64,000 bases of DNA, from the NCBI RefSeq assembly GCF_002386445.1, contig NZ_DGIR01000014.1, positions 138,014-202,013 on the forward strand, written 5' to 3'. The DNA is from Pseudomonas sp. UBA4617 (GTDB taxonomy: Bacteria; Pseudomonadota; Gammaproteobacteria; Pseudomonadales; Pseudomonadaceae). Shown here piece after piece: positions 51,949 through 64,000 of this stretch (positions are counted from its first letter, which is position 1; each line of letters starts with the position of its first letter). Below the pieces are notes generated by a model. That model saw nothing but the letters and a program-made list of their open reading frames with translations. It was not told where the DNA came from and made no database searches. The position numbers and the translations under genes were made by a program.

Positions 51949-52332
51949 ATGAGCGAGTTGCGTTTCACTGAAGATCACGAATGGCTGCGCGTCGAAGCCG
52001 ATGGCAGCGTTACCGTGGGCATTACCGCCTACGCCCAGAACGCCCTTGGCGACGTGGTTTTCGTGCAACTGCCCGAGTTGCAGCAGTATGAGAAAGGCAG
52101 CGAAGCCTCCACCGTCGAGTCGGTCAAGGCCGCCAGCGGCGTGTACATGCCGCTGACCGGCGAAGTGGTGCAGATCAACAACCAGCTCGAAGACAGCCCG
52201 GAACTGGTCAACGAAGACCCGCTGGGTGAAGGCTGGTTCTTCCGCTTCATTCCCGCCGATGCCAGCGCCATCTCCGCCCTGCTCGACCAGGACGCTTACG
52301 ACCGCCTGATCAAAGCCAACGACGACGCCTGA
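51949..52332 (+). CDS. gcvH: glycine cleavage system H protein
   Basis: A 127-residue lipoyl carrier that shuttles the aminomethyl group between P, T and L proteins. The lipoylated residue is Lys60 in STVESVKAASGVYMP. It begins MSELRFTEDHEWLRVE and is first in gcvH-gcvP-sdaA-gcvT, 11 bases before gcvP. No glycine riboswitch fold is evident upstream; control is by the sigma-54 promoter. Confidence 0.97.
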   Translation: MSELRFTEDHEWLRVEADGSVTVGITAYAQNALGDVVFVQLPELQQYEKGSEASTVESVKAASGVYMPLTGEVVQINNQLEDSPELVNEDPLGEGWFFRFIPADASAISALLDQDAYDRLIKANDDA

Positions 52333-52343
52333 GGAACCCCGCC

Positions 52344-55199
<2,856 letters not shown>

Positions 55200-55229
55200 G
55201 GCGGCTTGTAGCAACGCTGGGGCTGCTGC

Positions 55230-55312
55230 GCAGCCCTTTCGCGACACCAGGCCGCTGCTGCAAGGGCGGTCGCTGGCCCTGTAGGTGCGGCCTCGTGTCG
55301 CGATAGGGCCGC
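55230..55312. repeat. inverted REP pair between gcvP and sdaA
   Basis: Arms of 26 bases at 55230-55255 and 55287-55312 are inverted copies with three mismatches. Both contain the TCGCGACAC/GTGTCGCGA core. They belong to the family also seen at 8393, 17631 and 63913. A small GGGGCCGC hairpin overlaps the right arm. Confidence 0.75.
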
Positions 55313-55345
55313 AAAGCGGCCCCGGCATCTTCAGGAGGAACCAGC

Positions 55346-56722
<1,377 letters not shown>

Positions 56723-56749
56723 CCCGACAACTACAACAAGGAGTCACCG

Positions 56750-57871
56750 ATGTCCGAAACACTGCTCAAGACCCCGCTGCACGCCCTGCACCTGGAACTG
56801 GGTGCGCGCATGGTGCCGTTCGCCGGCTACGACATGCCGGTGCAGTACCCGCTGGGCGTGCTCAAGGAACACCTGCACACCCGCGAGCAGGCCGGCCTGT
56901 TCGATGTCTCGCACATGGGCCAGATCACCCTGCGCGGCAGCGACGCCGCCAAGGCCCTGGAAAGCCTGGTGCCGGTCGACATCATCGACCTGCCGGTGGG
57001 CGTGCAGCGCTATGCCATGTTCACCAATGAGCAAGGCGGCATCCTCGACGACCTGATGGTTGCCAACCTGGGCGACGACACGCTGTTCCTGGTCGTCAAT
57101 GCGGCCTGCAAGGACCAGGACCTGGCCCACCTGCAAGCGCATATCGGCAGCCGCTGCGAGGTGCAAGCGCTGTTCGAGCAGCGCGCCCTGCTGGCCCTGC
57201 AAGGCCCGGCGGCAGTCGAGGTGCTGGCGCGCCTGGCCCCGGAAGTGGCGAGCATGACCTTCATGCAATTCCGCCCGGTGAAACTGCTGGGTGAAGACTG
57301 CTACGTCAGCCGCTCGGGTTACACCGGCGAAGACGGCTACGAGATTTCGGTACCGGTACAGGCCGCCGAAGCCTTGGCCCGCCGCCTGCTGGCCGAGCCG
57401 GAAGTGCAGCCGATCGGCCTCGGCGCGCGCGACTCGTTGCGCCTGGAAGCTGGCTTGTGCCTGTACGGCCACGACATGAACAGCGAAACCACCCCGGTCG
57501 AAGCCAGCCTGCTGTGGGCCATCTCCAAGGTACGCCGTGCCGATGGCGCGCGAGCCGGCGGCTTTCCCGGCGCCGAGGCCATCTTTGCCCAACAGCGCGA
57601 CGGCGTGGCGCGCAAACGCGTAGGCCTGTTGCCGCAGGAGCGTACGCCGGTACGCGAAGGCGCGGATATTGTCGATGCCAACGACAAACCGGTCGGTAAA
57701 GTCTGCAGTGGTGGTTTTGGCCCCTCGCTCAACGCACCTGTGGCGATGGGTTATATCGAGAGTGAACATGCAGCAATCGACACAGCGCTGTTTGCCGTGG
57801 TGCGTGGCAAGAAGGTGGCCCTTAAAGTCAGCAAAATGCCTTTCGTGACGCAACGTTACTATCGGGGTTGA
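56750..57871 (+). CDS. gcvT: glycine cleavage system T protein (aminomethyltransferase)
   Basis: A 373-residue enzyme that transfers the aminomethyl carbon from the H protein to tetrahydrofolate and releases ammonia. Landmarks are MVPFAGYDMPVQYPLGVLKEHLHTR, FDVSHMGQI, the SRSGYTGEDGYEI folate region and RDSLRLEAGLCLYGHDM. The ribosome site AAGGAG precedes the ATG. It is the last gene of the operon; a 9-base stem-loop follows at 57894. Confidence 0.96.
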   Translation: MSETLLKTPLHALHLELGARMVPFAGYDMPVQYPLGVLKEHLHTREQAGLFDVSHMGQITLRGSDAAKALESLVPVDIIDLPVGVQRYAMFTNEQGGILDDLMVANLGDDTLFLVVNAACKDQDLAHLQAHIGSRCEVQALFEQRALLALQGPAAVEVLARLAPEVASMTFMQFRPVKLLGEDCYVSRSGYTGEDGYEISVPVQAAEALARRLLAEPEVQPIGLGARDSLRLEAGLCLYGHDMNSETTPVEASLLWAISKVRRADGARAGGFPGAEAIFAQQRDGVARKRVGLLPQERTPVREGADIVDANDKPVGKVCSGGFGPSLNAPVAMGYIESEHAAIDTALFAVVRGKKVALKVSKMPFVTQRYYRG

Positions 57872-58229
57872 AACAGCTTTGTGAAGCGTGCGGGCAGGTT
57901 CGACTTATTCGTTTTCGAACCTGCTCAATAACTTTTGAACATGGCGCCAGGCCAGGCGCCATGCCGTTTCCGACAAACCGGTCGGTTAACGGCAGACGGT
58001 CGATTTTCCATACGACCAAGGGCTTGTTTTTCGCTCGGGAGTTGGCGTAGAGTCACTGCACTGTGTTTGCATGGGTCGCAACAGTTCGTGACCTGGGCCA
58101 GTAGCCGCAATCTGCTACAACCCGTTTGACGTCTCTTACTTTCCTGCAACCCAGCCCAGTAATCTTTTGCTGCCAATTTATTGCAAAAGAAACTGTCATC
58201 AAAATTCAAGCTTCATAGGAAATAAGACA
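57872..58229. other. long leader region between gcvT and the cold-shock gene
   Basis: These 358 bases hold no convincing gene. Two stem-loops are present: 9 bases (GCAGGTTCG/CGAACCTGC, 57894-57924), which may end gcvT transcription, and 8 bases (ATGGCGCC/GGCGCCAT, 57941-57962). The rest may be promoter and a long 5' leader of the cold-shock mRNA, as is common for csp genes. Confidence 0.5.
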
Positions 58230-58442
58230 ATGGCTGAGCGTCAGAACGGTACCGTCAAGTGGTTCAATGACGAAAAAGGTTACGGCTTCATCACCCCAGA
58301 AAGCGGTCCGGATCTGTTCGTGCACTTCCGCGCTATCGAAGGCAACGGCTTCAAGAGCCTGAAAGAAGGCCAGAAAGTAACCTTCGAAGCAGTTCAGGGC
58401 CAGAAAGGCATGCAAGCTGACAAGGTTCAGGTTGCCGGCTAA
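58230..58442 (+). CDS. cold-shock domain protein (CspA family)
   Basis: A 70-residue single cold-shock domain that binds single-stranded nucleic acid. RNP1 is KGYGFITP and RNP2 is DLFVHF. The start MAERQNGTVKWFND gives full family length. A long leader precedes it and a strong terminator follows, so it is a single-gene unit. Several csp paralogues exist in Pseudomonas and I cannot name which this is. Confidence 0.95.
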   Translation: MAERQNGTVKWFNDEKGYGFITPESGPDLFVHFRAIEGNGFKSLKEGQKVTFEAVQGQKGMQADKVQVAG

Positions 58443-58460
58443 GCCGAACCCGACTTCGAA

Positions 58461-58493
58461 AAAAGCCCCTGCCAAGTGCAGGGGCTTTTTTTT
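58461..58493 (+). terminator. Rho-independent terminator after csp gene
   Basis: A 12-base perfect stem AAAAGCCCCTGC/GCAGGGGCTTTT with a 5-base loop continues into TTTT. Strong canonical terminator. Confidence 0.92.
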
Positions 58494-58533
58494 GCCCGTA
58501 GAATAGCCGCTTCGTTTTCTGGAGCCGCCTTGC

Positions 58534-59028
58534 ATGTCCAAGCCTCTGCTCGTCCCCCATGGGGATTTTCCGCCAGTCGGCATGGGCCGACGCCTGGCAG
58601 CAATGTTCTACGACTTTCTGTTGTGCACGGCGCTGCTGATCGTGACCGCTGGTGCCTACAAGATGATCCAGATGGCGATCATCGGCGAAGCACGCATGCG
58701 CGAGCTGACCGAGGCCGGCGCACTGGATGGCGACCCGCTGCTGTCGACGGTACTGCTGTTTGCCCTGTTCGGCTTTTTTGCCAAGTTCTGGACCCACGGC
58801 GGGCAGACGCTGGGCATGCAGGTGTGGGGGGTGCGGGTGCAGAATGCCGACGGCACCGCCATCAGCCTGTGGCAGGCGCTGTTGCGCTTCGTGGTGTCGA
58901 TCGCCTCGTGGCTGTGCCTGGGGCTGGGTTTTTTCTGGGCATTGATCGACAAGCGTAAGCGCGGCTGGCATGACATCTATTCAGAAAGCCAGCTGGTGCG
59001 GGTGCCGAAGCAGAAGCAGTCCAGGTAA
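58534..59028 (+). CDS. RDD-family inner-membrane protein
   Basis: A 164-residue membrane protein of the RDD family. GRRLAAMFYDFLLCTALLI opens the first helix with the family Arg-Asp features, then LFGFFAKFWTHGGQTLGMQVWGVRV and ALLRFVVSIASWLCLGLGFFWALIDKRKRGWHDIYS. Function is not known in this family, though transport has been proposed for some members. It is convergent with lptG and shares a terminator. Confidence 0.88.
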   Translation: MSKPLLVPHGDFPPVGMGRRLAAMFYDFLLCTALLIVTAGAYKMIQMAIIGEARMRELTEAGALDGDPLLSTVLLFALFGFFAKFWTHGGQTLGMQVWGVRVQNADGTAISLWQALLRFVVSIASWLCLGLGFFWALIDKRKRGWHDIYSESQLVRVPKQKQSR

Positions 59029-59040
59029 ACGCCCATCAAA

Positions 59041-59066
59041 AAGCCGACCCTGAGGTCGGCTTTCTT
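59041..59066. terminator. terminator between RDD gene and lptG
   Basis: A 9-base perfect stem AAGCCGACC/GGTCGGCTT with a 4-base loop, T-rich on the plus side and A-rich before it. It can serve both convergent genes. Confidence 0.85.
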
Positions 59067-59081
59067 GTGCAACTGCAACCA

Positions 59082-60143
59082 TCAACCGGCCCGGCGCAAC
59101 AACCACATCCCTGCCAACGCACAGATGCCAGCCGGAATCACCACAGCCAACAGCGGCGGGAAGCCGAACACCTGGCTCGATGGCCCCAGCAGGTCCTGGG
59201 CGATGCGGAACACGAAGCCCACCAGCACACCGGTGAACACCCTCTGGCCAAGGGTCACCGAACGCAGCGGGCCGAAGATGAAGGAGATCGCCATCAGCAC
59301 CAGCGCCGCGGTCACCATCGGTTGCAGTACCTTGGTCCAGAACGCCAACCAGTAACGGGCGTTGTTCAAGCCCTGGTCGGACAGGTAGTGGATGTAATCC
59401 CACAAGCCGGTAATCGACAGCGACTCCGGCGCCAGGATCACGGTATTGAGCAACTGCGGGGTGAGCGAAACGTCCCAGCGCTCCTGCGGTGTGTTCACCA
59501 CTTCGGTGTGGTCGCCACGGAAGAACGTGGTACGCACGTCGGCCAGCAGCCAGTGGTCGTCCTGGTACTGGGCACGGCGGGCGAAACTCGAAGTGACGAT
59601 CTTGCGCTCGCTGTCGAAGCGGTAGCGGGTCACCCCCAGCAGCAGGCCGTTGGGCTGCACAGCGTTGATGTGCACGTACTCCTCACCCTGGCGGTGCCAC
59701 ATGCCACGCTTGGAGCTTTGTGCCTCACCGCCACCCTGGGCCAGCGAACGGTCGGCCTGGGCCTTGTTCTCGGTTACCGGTGCCACGTATTCACCGATCA
59801 GCAGGCCGACCAGCATCAGTACCAGCATCGGCTTCATCACTGCCCAGACGATGCGCCCGATGGACACCCCGGCCGCACGCATGATGGTCAGTTCGCTGCT
59901 GCTGGCCAGGCTGCCCAGGCCGATCAGGCAGCCGATCAGGGCCGCCATCGGCAACATCTCGTACAGACGCCGTGGCGCGGTCAGCAGGACGAAATTGCCT
60001 GCCTCCATCACCGTGTAGGTATCGCTCAGGTCACTCATCTCATCGATGAAGGCAAACAGCGAGGCCAGGCCAAGGATGATCCCCAACACGGCAAGAATGG
60101 CCAGCAGCACGTTCTGGCCGATGTAACGGTCGAGCTTAGCCAT
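59082..60143 (-). CDS. lptG: LPS export permease LptG
   Basis: A 353-residue permease of the LptB2FG complex that extracts lipopolysaccharide from the inner membrane. It starts MAKLDRYIGQNVLLAILAVLG, has three N-terminal helices, a periplasmic beta-jellyroll domain and three C-terminal helices. The ATG at 60143 overlaps the lptF stop by 8 bases; an in-frame ATG 15 bases upstream is less likely. Confidence 0.95.
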   Translation of the reverse strand: MAKLDRYIGQNVLLAILAVLGIILGLASLFAFIDEMSDLSDTYTVMEAGNFVLLTAPRRLYEMLPMAALIGCLIGLGSLASSSELTIMRAAGVSIGRIVWAVMKPMLVLMLVGLLIGEYVAPVTENKAQADRSLAQGGGEAQSSKRGMWHRQGEEYVHINAVQPNGLLLGVTRYRFDSERKIVTSSFARRAQYQDDHWLLADVRTTFFRGDHTEVVNTPQERWDVSLTPQLLNTVILAPESLSITGLWDYIHYLSDQGLNNARYWLAFWTKVLQPMVTAALVLMAISFIFGPLRSVTLGQRVFTGVLVGFVFRIAQDLLGPSSQVFGFPPLLAVVIPAGICALAGMWLLRRAG

Positions 60144-61251
60144 GGGCCACCCCCGCACGGCGGGCGGCGCGCTTGAGGCGCAGCGGCTCCCAGTACATCA
60201 GGCCCAGGCCGATCAGCAGGAACAGGCCGTGGACCCACCACATGCCCAGGGCGATTGGCAGTTTGCCCTTCTCGAGGGCGCCGCGTACGGAAATCAGCAT
60301 TGTCAGATAGGCCATGTACAGAAGAATTGCCGGCAGCAGCTTGAGGAAGCGACCCTGGCGCGGGTTGACCCGGGACAACGGTACCGCCAGCAGAGTGACG
60401 ACGAACACCAGGATGGGCAGCGACAACCGCCATTGCAGCTCGGCACGCTCACGCAGGCCCTTCTTGCCGATCAGTTCGGAGGTAGGAATGGCTTCGCGCT
60501 CGGTCACTTCCTCGCTGACTTCCGGTTTGGGCAGCAGCACGCCGTAGGTATCGTACTTGATGGCGCGGTAGTCGGCCTGACCCGGGTTGCCGTCGTAACG
60601 GTAACCGTTTTCCAGCACCAGGTAACGGTTGCCGTCGGCCTGGATTTCCTGGTGGCCCCTTTCCGCGACCAGCACCGACGGCGCGCGGTCCTTGGTCTTG
60701 TCCTGGTTGAAGCGCTTCTCGGAGATGAACACCCCGGCCAGGTTGATACGGTCGTCAGACAGCTCTTCGGTGTAGGTCACCCGCGAGCCGTCGCGCAGGG
60801 TCTGGAAGCGGCCCGGCACCAGGGTATCGAATTCGGTCAGGGCATCCTGCTGGCTGATGATCTGCTGCACCTGGGCGACACCCAGTGGCGCCAGGCTCAG
60901 GCTCAGCCAGGCCACCAGCAGGGCGACCAGGGCGGCCGGTGCCATGGTCAGGCCAAGCAGGCGCTGCTGGCTCATGCCCGTGGCCGAGAGCACGGTCATC
61001 TCGCTTTCCAGATACAGGCGCCCGTACGCCAGAAGAATGCCGAGGAACAGGCCCAAAGGCAGAATCAGCTGCAGGAACCCCGGCAGACGGAAGCCCATGA
61101 TCAGGAACAGCACGCTCGGGTCGAGCACGCCCTGGGCAGCCTGGGCCAGGTACTTGATGAAGCGCCCGCTCATGATGATCACCAGCAGCACGGCGCTGAC
61201 GGCGCTCAAGGTCACCAGGACCTCGCGGGACAGATAACGAAAGACGATCAA
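60136..61251 (-). CDS. lptF: LPS export permease LptF
   Basis: A 371-residue partner of LptG with the same six-helix plus jellyroll layout. The N-terminus is IVFRYLSREVLVTLSAVSAV. I chose a TTG start at 61251 because AGGAG lies 8 bases upstream and it gives the conserved family N-terminus. An ATG at 61287 would add 12 residues and lacks a ribosome site. It is first in an lptF-lptG operon, divergent from pepA. Confidence 0.93.
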   Translation of the reverse strand: MIVFRYLSREVLVTLSAVSAVLLVIIMSGRFIKYLAQAAQGVLDPSVLFLIMGFRLPGFLQLILPLGLFLGILLAYGRLYLESEMTVLSATGMSQQRLLGLTMAPAALVALLVAWLSLSLAPLGVAQVQQIISQQDALTEFDTLVPGRFQTLRDGSRVTYTEELSDDRINLAGVFISEKRFNQDKTKDRAPSVLVAERGHQEIQADGNRYLVLENGYRYDGNPGQADYRAIKYDTYGVLLPKPEVSEEVTEREAIPTSELIGKKGLRERAELQWRLSLPILVFVVTLLAVPLSRVNPRQGRFLKLLPAILLYMAYLTMLISVRGALEKGKLPIALGMWWVHGLFLLIGLGLMYWEPLRLKRAARRAGVAHG

Positions 61252-61331
61252 ACCAGACACTCCTGGGTTGTCAGGGCGGACTGCCAAGCAATGGCGCCAG
61301 ACAATGACTTAGTACATCCAAGACCGATGCC

Positions 61332-61350
61332 GGTTCGCCAACGGCGAACC
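61332..61350. promoter_or_regulatory. inverted repeat in lptF/pepA divergent region
   Basis: A perfect 8-base dyad GGTTCGCC/GGCGAACC around AAC lies in the 301-base region between the divergent lptF and pepA starts. It could be an operator or a chance hairpin; I cannot assign a regulator. Nothing else stands out in that region. Confidence 0.35.
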
Positions 61351-61552
61351 TCCATGTAAAGTGCGCGCATTATCCTGTGATTGAACGCCCCTGTCACTTC
61401 GCCGCGCATGAAGGCATACAACGGGGTTGTCAGCACACTCGCCGCAGGCTCAAACTGGCAGCTTTTCCGCTGGCGCGCGATGACGCAGCCAGGCCCGTCC
61501 AGAGCGCTGGAACACACAGCGCCAACCGTATCGATCATTCGGGGATCCTGAC

Positions 61553-63046
61553 ATGGAACTGGTTGTAAAAAGCGTAGCTGCTGCATCCGTAAAAACCGCA
61601 ACCCTGGTCATTCCGGTGGGTGAAAACCGCAAGCTCGGCGCCGTGGCCAAGGCCATCGACCAGGCCAGCGAAGGTGCCATCAGTGCCGTGCTCAAGCGTG
61701 GCGACCTGGCCGGCAAGCCGGGCCAGACCCTGCTGCTGCAGACCCTCCCCGGCCTGAAGGCCGAACGCGTGCTGCTGGTCGGCAGCGGCAAGGACGAAGC
61801 CCTGGGCGACCGTGCCTGGCGCAAACTGGTCAGCAGCGTCGCCGGTGTGCTCAAGGGCCTGAACGGCAGCGATGCGGTGCTGGCCCTGGATGACATTGCA
61901 GTCAGCAACCGCGATGCCCACTACGGCAAGTACCGCCTGCTGGCTGAAACCCTGCTCGACGGCGAGTACGCGTTCGACCGCTTCAAGAGCCAGAAGGCCG
62001 AGCCGCGCGCCCTGAAAAAGGTCACCCTGCTCGCCGACAAGGCCGGCCAGGCCGACGTCGAACGCGCAGTCAGGCACGCCAGCGCCATCGCCACCGGCAT
62101 GGCCTTCACCCGCGACCTCGGCAACCTGCCGCCGAACCTGTGCCACCCAAGCTTCCTCGCCGAACAGGCCAAGGACCTGGGCAAGGCGCACAAGGCGCTG
62201 AAGGTCGAAGTACTGGACGAGAAGAAGATCAAGGACCTGGGCATGGGCGCGTTCTACGCCGTCGGCCAGGGCAGCGAGCAGCCACCTCGCCTGATCGTCC
62301 TCAACTACCAGGGCGGCAGGAAGGCCGACAAGCCGTTCGTGCTGGTGGGCAAGGGCATCACCTTCGACACCGGCGGCATCAGCCTCAAGCCCGGTGCCGG
62401 CATGGACGAAATGAAGTACGACATGTGCGGCGCCGCCAGCGTGCTCGGCACCCTGCGTGCGGTGCTCGAACTGCAGCTGTCGATCAACCTGGTGTGCCTG
62501 CTGGCCTGCGCCGAGAACATGCCCAGCGGCGGCGCCACCCGTCCGGGTGACATCGTCACCACCATGAGCGGCCAGACTGTGGAAATCCTCAACACCGACG
62601 CCGAAGGCCGCCTGGTGCTGTGCGACACCCTGACCTACGCCGAACGTTTCAAGCCACAGGCGGTGATCGACATCGCCACCCTCACCGGCGCTTGCATCGT
62701 TGCCCTGGGTAGCCACACCTCCGGCCTGATGGGCAACAACGATGACCTGGTCGGTCAGTTGCTCGACGCCGGCAAGCGGGCCGACGACCGTGCCTGGCAG
62801 TTGCCGCTGTTCGACGAGTACCAGGAGCAGCTGGACAGTCCGTTCGCCGACATGGGCAACATCGGCGGGCCGAAAGCTGGCACCATCACCGCCGGTTGCT
62901 TCCTGTCGCGCTTCGCCAAGGCCTACGACTGGGCGCACCTGGACATCGCTGGTACTGCCTGGGTCAGCGGTGGCAAGGACAAGGGCGCGACCGGCCGCCC
63001 GGTACCGCTGCTGACCCAGTACCTGCTGGACCGCGCTGGCGCCTGA
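61553..63046 (+). CDS. pepA: cytosol (leucyl) aminopeptidase, M17 family
   Basis: A 497-residue di-metal aminopeptidase that removes N-terminal residues, especially Leu. The metal-site segments are VGKGITFDTGGISLKPGAGM and NTDAEGRLVLCDTL, the M17 signature. In E. coli and Pseudomonas PepA can also bind DNA and regulate genes. It is divergent from lptF and 49 bases upstream of holC. Confidence 0.96.
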   Translation: MELVVKSVAAASVKTATLVIPVGENRKLGAVAKAIDQASEGAISAVLKRGDLAGKPGQTLLLQTLPGLKAERVLLVGSGKDEALGDRAWRKLVSSVAGVLKGLNGSDAVLALDDIAVSNRDAHYGKYRLLAETLLDGEYAFDRFKSQKAEPRALKKVTLLADKAGQADVERAVRHASAIATGMAFTRDLGNLPPNLCHPSFLAEQAKDLGKAHKALKVEVLDEKKIKDLGMGAFYAVGQGSEQPPRLIVLNYQGGRKADKPFVLVGKGITFDTGGISLKPGAGMDEMKYDMCGAASVLGTLRAVLELQLSINLVCLLACAENMPSGGATRPGDIVTTMSGQTVEILNTDAEGRLVLCDTLTYAERFKPQAVIDIATLTGACIVALGSHTSGLMGNNDDLVGQLLDAGKRADDRAWQLPLFDEYQEQLDSPFADMGNIGGPKAGTITAGCFLSRFAKAYDWAHLDIAGTAWVSGGKDKGATGRPVPLLTQYLLDRAGA

Positions 63047-63095
63047 CGCCGGGCAGCCGATGGCGCCTTGCGCGCCATCGGCCGGCGATACCACC

Positions 63096-63524
63096 ATGAG
63101 CAAAGTCGACTTCTACATCCTGCCCACCGATTCGCTGCCGGCGCGGCTGGATTTCGCCTGCAAGCTGTGTGAAAAGGCCTGGCGCCTTGGCCACCGGGTC
63201 TACCTGCATTGCCAGGATGCCGACCAGCGTGACCAGCTGGACCAACGTTTGTGGCGCTTCAAGGGCGAGGCCTTCGTGCCCCACGACATGGCAGAGCTGC
63301 ACGCCGACGCGCGCGTGGCCCTGGGCCTGGCCGACGACGCCGGCGACCATCGCGACCTGCTGATCAACCTGGGCACCGGTGTACCGGGTTTCGTCGGCCA
63401 GTTCGAGCGGGTGGCCGAGATCGTCGTCGAGGAACCTGGCGTCCGCCAATCGGCACGTGAGCGATTCCGTTTCTACCGCGAACAGGGCTATGCTCTGCAA
63501 GACCACCGCTTACAGCGACTTTGA
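63096..63524 (+). CDS. holC: DNA polymerase III chi subunit
   Basis: A 142-residue clamp-loader accessory protein that binds SSB. It starts MSKVDFYILPTDSLPARLDFACKLCEKAW and contains GHRVYLHCQDADQRDQLDQRLW and LLINLGTGVPGFVGQFERV, as in HolC. The pepA-holC order, normally followed by valS, is conserved in gammaproteobacteria. Confidence 0.94.
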   Translation: MSKVDFYILPTDSLPARLDFACKLCEKAWRLGHRVYLHCQDADQRDQLDQRLWRFKGEAFVPHDMAELHADARVALGLADDAGDHRDLLINLGTGVPGFVGQFERVAEIVVEEPGVRQSARERFRFYREQGYALQDHRLQRL

Positions 63525-63529
63525 CGACG

Positions 63530-63895
63530 ATGGACAAACCCTCCCCGCTACCCGATTCCGCCCATCTGCTCGATGACCTCGAGTCGATCCGCCAGCTGCT
63601 TGGCGACGCCGACCTGCAACCGCCACTGCTGACCGAGACAGTCGAGCAGATCCCCCTGCTGCTGGAAGCCGCACCCGACGACACCGCAGCGGTAGCCGAA
63701 GCGGTCCAACCCGAGGCCGCGGACGACCCGCAGACCCGCCGCCAGGACACCCTGCTGCACCTCGAAAGCGAGCTGCGTGCGGCCGCGCAGATGATCATGC
63801 AGGACGTGATCAACGACTTCACCCCGCATATCGAGAACGAGATCAAACGCCGGCTGGATGCGCGGATCGAGCGGTTGATCAAGCGTTCCGAGTGA
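63530..63895 (+). CDS. hypothetical acidic protein following holC
   Basis: A 121-residue protein of unknown function, found in this position in Pseudomonas genomes. It is acidic in the middle and helical at the C-terminus (LRAAAQMIMQDVINDFTPHIENEIKRRL), suggesting a coiled coil or protein-binding helix. I chose the ATG at 63530; a TTG at 63521 would overlap the holC stop. It is probably co-transcribed with holC. Confidence 0.75.
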   Translation: MDKPSPLPDSAHLLDDLESIRQLLGDADLQPPLLTETVEQIPLLLEAAPDDTAAVAEAVQPEAADDPQTRRQDTLLHLESELRAAAQMIMQDVINDFTPHIENEIKRRLDARIERLIKRSE

Positions 63896-63912
63896 CATCC
63901 CCGGGGCATTTC

Positions 63913-63992
63913 GCAGCCCTGTCGCGACACCAGGCCGCCCTGCAGGCACATGCAATCCCTGTAGTGGCGGCCTTGTGTCGCGACAGGGCTGC
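63913..63992. repeat. inverted REP pair at right edge
   Basis: Arms of 27 bases at 63913-63939 and 63966-63992 are inverted copies with one mismatch. They begin GCAGCCCTGTCGCGACAC. This is the best-conserved pair in the window of the family also at 8393, 17631 and 55230. Confidence 0.85.
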
Positions 63993-64000
63993 AAACCAGC

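Overview
The window is a chromosomal stretch of a Pseudomonas of the P. putida group. This rests on gene order and sequence type: the zwf-pgl / hexR / gtsABCD-oprB / gltRS / glk-edd / gap glucose locus, an arcDABC arginine deiminase operon, a gcvHP-sdaA-gcvT operon, and the lptFG / pepA / holC block. High-GC coding sequence and putida-type REP palindromes fit this. No rRNA, tRNA, CRISPR array, integrase or insertion sequence was found.

Layout. (1) 1-17610 is the glucose uptake and Entner-Doudoroff locus. A porin, a glucose ABC transporter, a two-component system, glucokinase, phosphogluconate dehydratase, glucose-6-phosphate dehydrogenase, 6-phosphogluconolactonase (cut by the left edge) and glyceraldehyde-3-phosphate dehydrogenase surround the repressor HexR. 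HexR-type operators lie in front of zwf/hexR and between edd and gap. (2) 17794-23415 is a Fur-controlled heme module: ECF sigma factor, FecR-like anti-sigma, TonB receptor with an STN signalling domain, heme oxygenase and a small DUF454 membrane protein. (3) 23395-30061 holds two divergent arcD antiporter genes and arcA, arcB and arcC, with an ANR/FNR box at about -41.5 of the second arcD. (4) 30566-32074 is a TyrR-type sigma-54 activator, probably GcsR, the glycine sensor. (5) 32140-51686 is an accessory block described below. (6) 51688-57871 is the glycine cleavage and serine deaminase operon, with a sigma-54 promoter and GcsR-like sites. (7) 58230-63895 is ordinary core: cold-shock protein, RDD protein, lptG, lptF, pepA, holC and a small hypothetical gene that ends just before the right edge.

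The accessory block is the most interesting part. It combines a chorismate-lyase paralogue, an HpaC-type flavin reductase, an acyl-CoA-dehydrogenase-like monooxygenase, a luciferase-like monooxygenase, a small tautomerase, a MexHI-OpmD-like efflux pump, ArsR and TetR regulators, a double left-handed beta-helix acyltransferase, a glycosyltransferase, a 723-residue protein with prenyltransferase/terpene-cyclase-type repeats, RmlB, RmlA and an SGNH esterase. No NRPS or PKS gene is present. Four promoters in the block share one operator design, GTAC-N10-GTAC (one half-site degenerate in one copy), placed over the promoter spacer. This ties the dispersed transcription units into one regulon, probably under the TetR protein at 42900.

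My reading is an undescribed biosynthetic cluster. It would make a 4-hydroxybenzoate-derived aromatic, oxidise it with flavin enzymes, decorate it with a dTDP-6-deoxyhexose and an acyl group, and export it by the RND pump. The product is unknown and this pathway is inference. The block separates the presumed GcsR gene from its target gcv operon.
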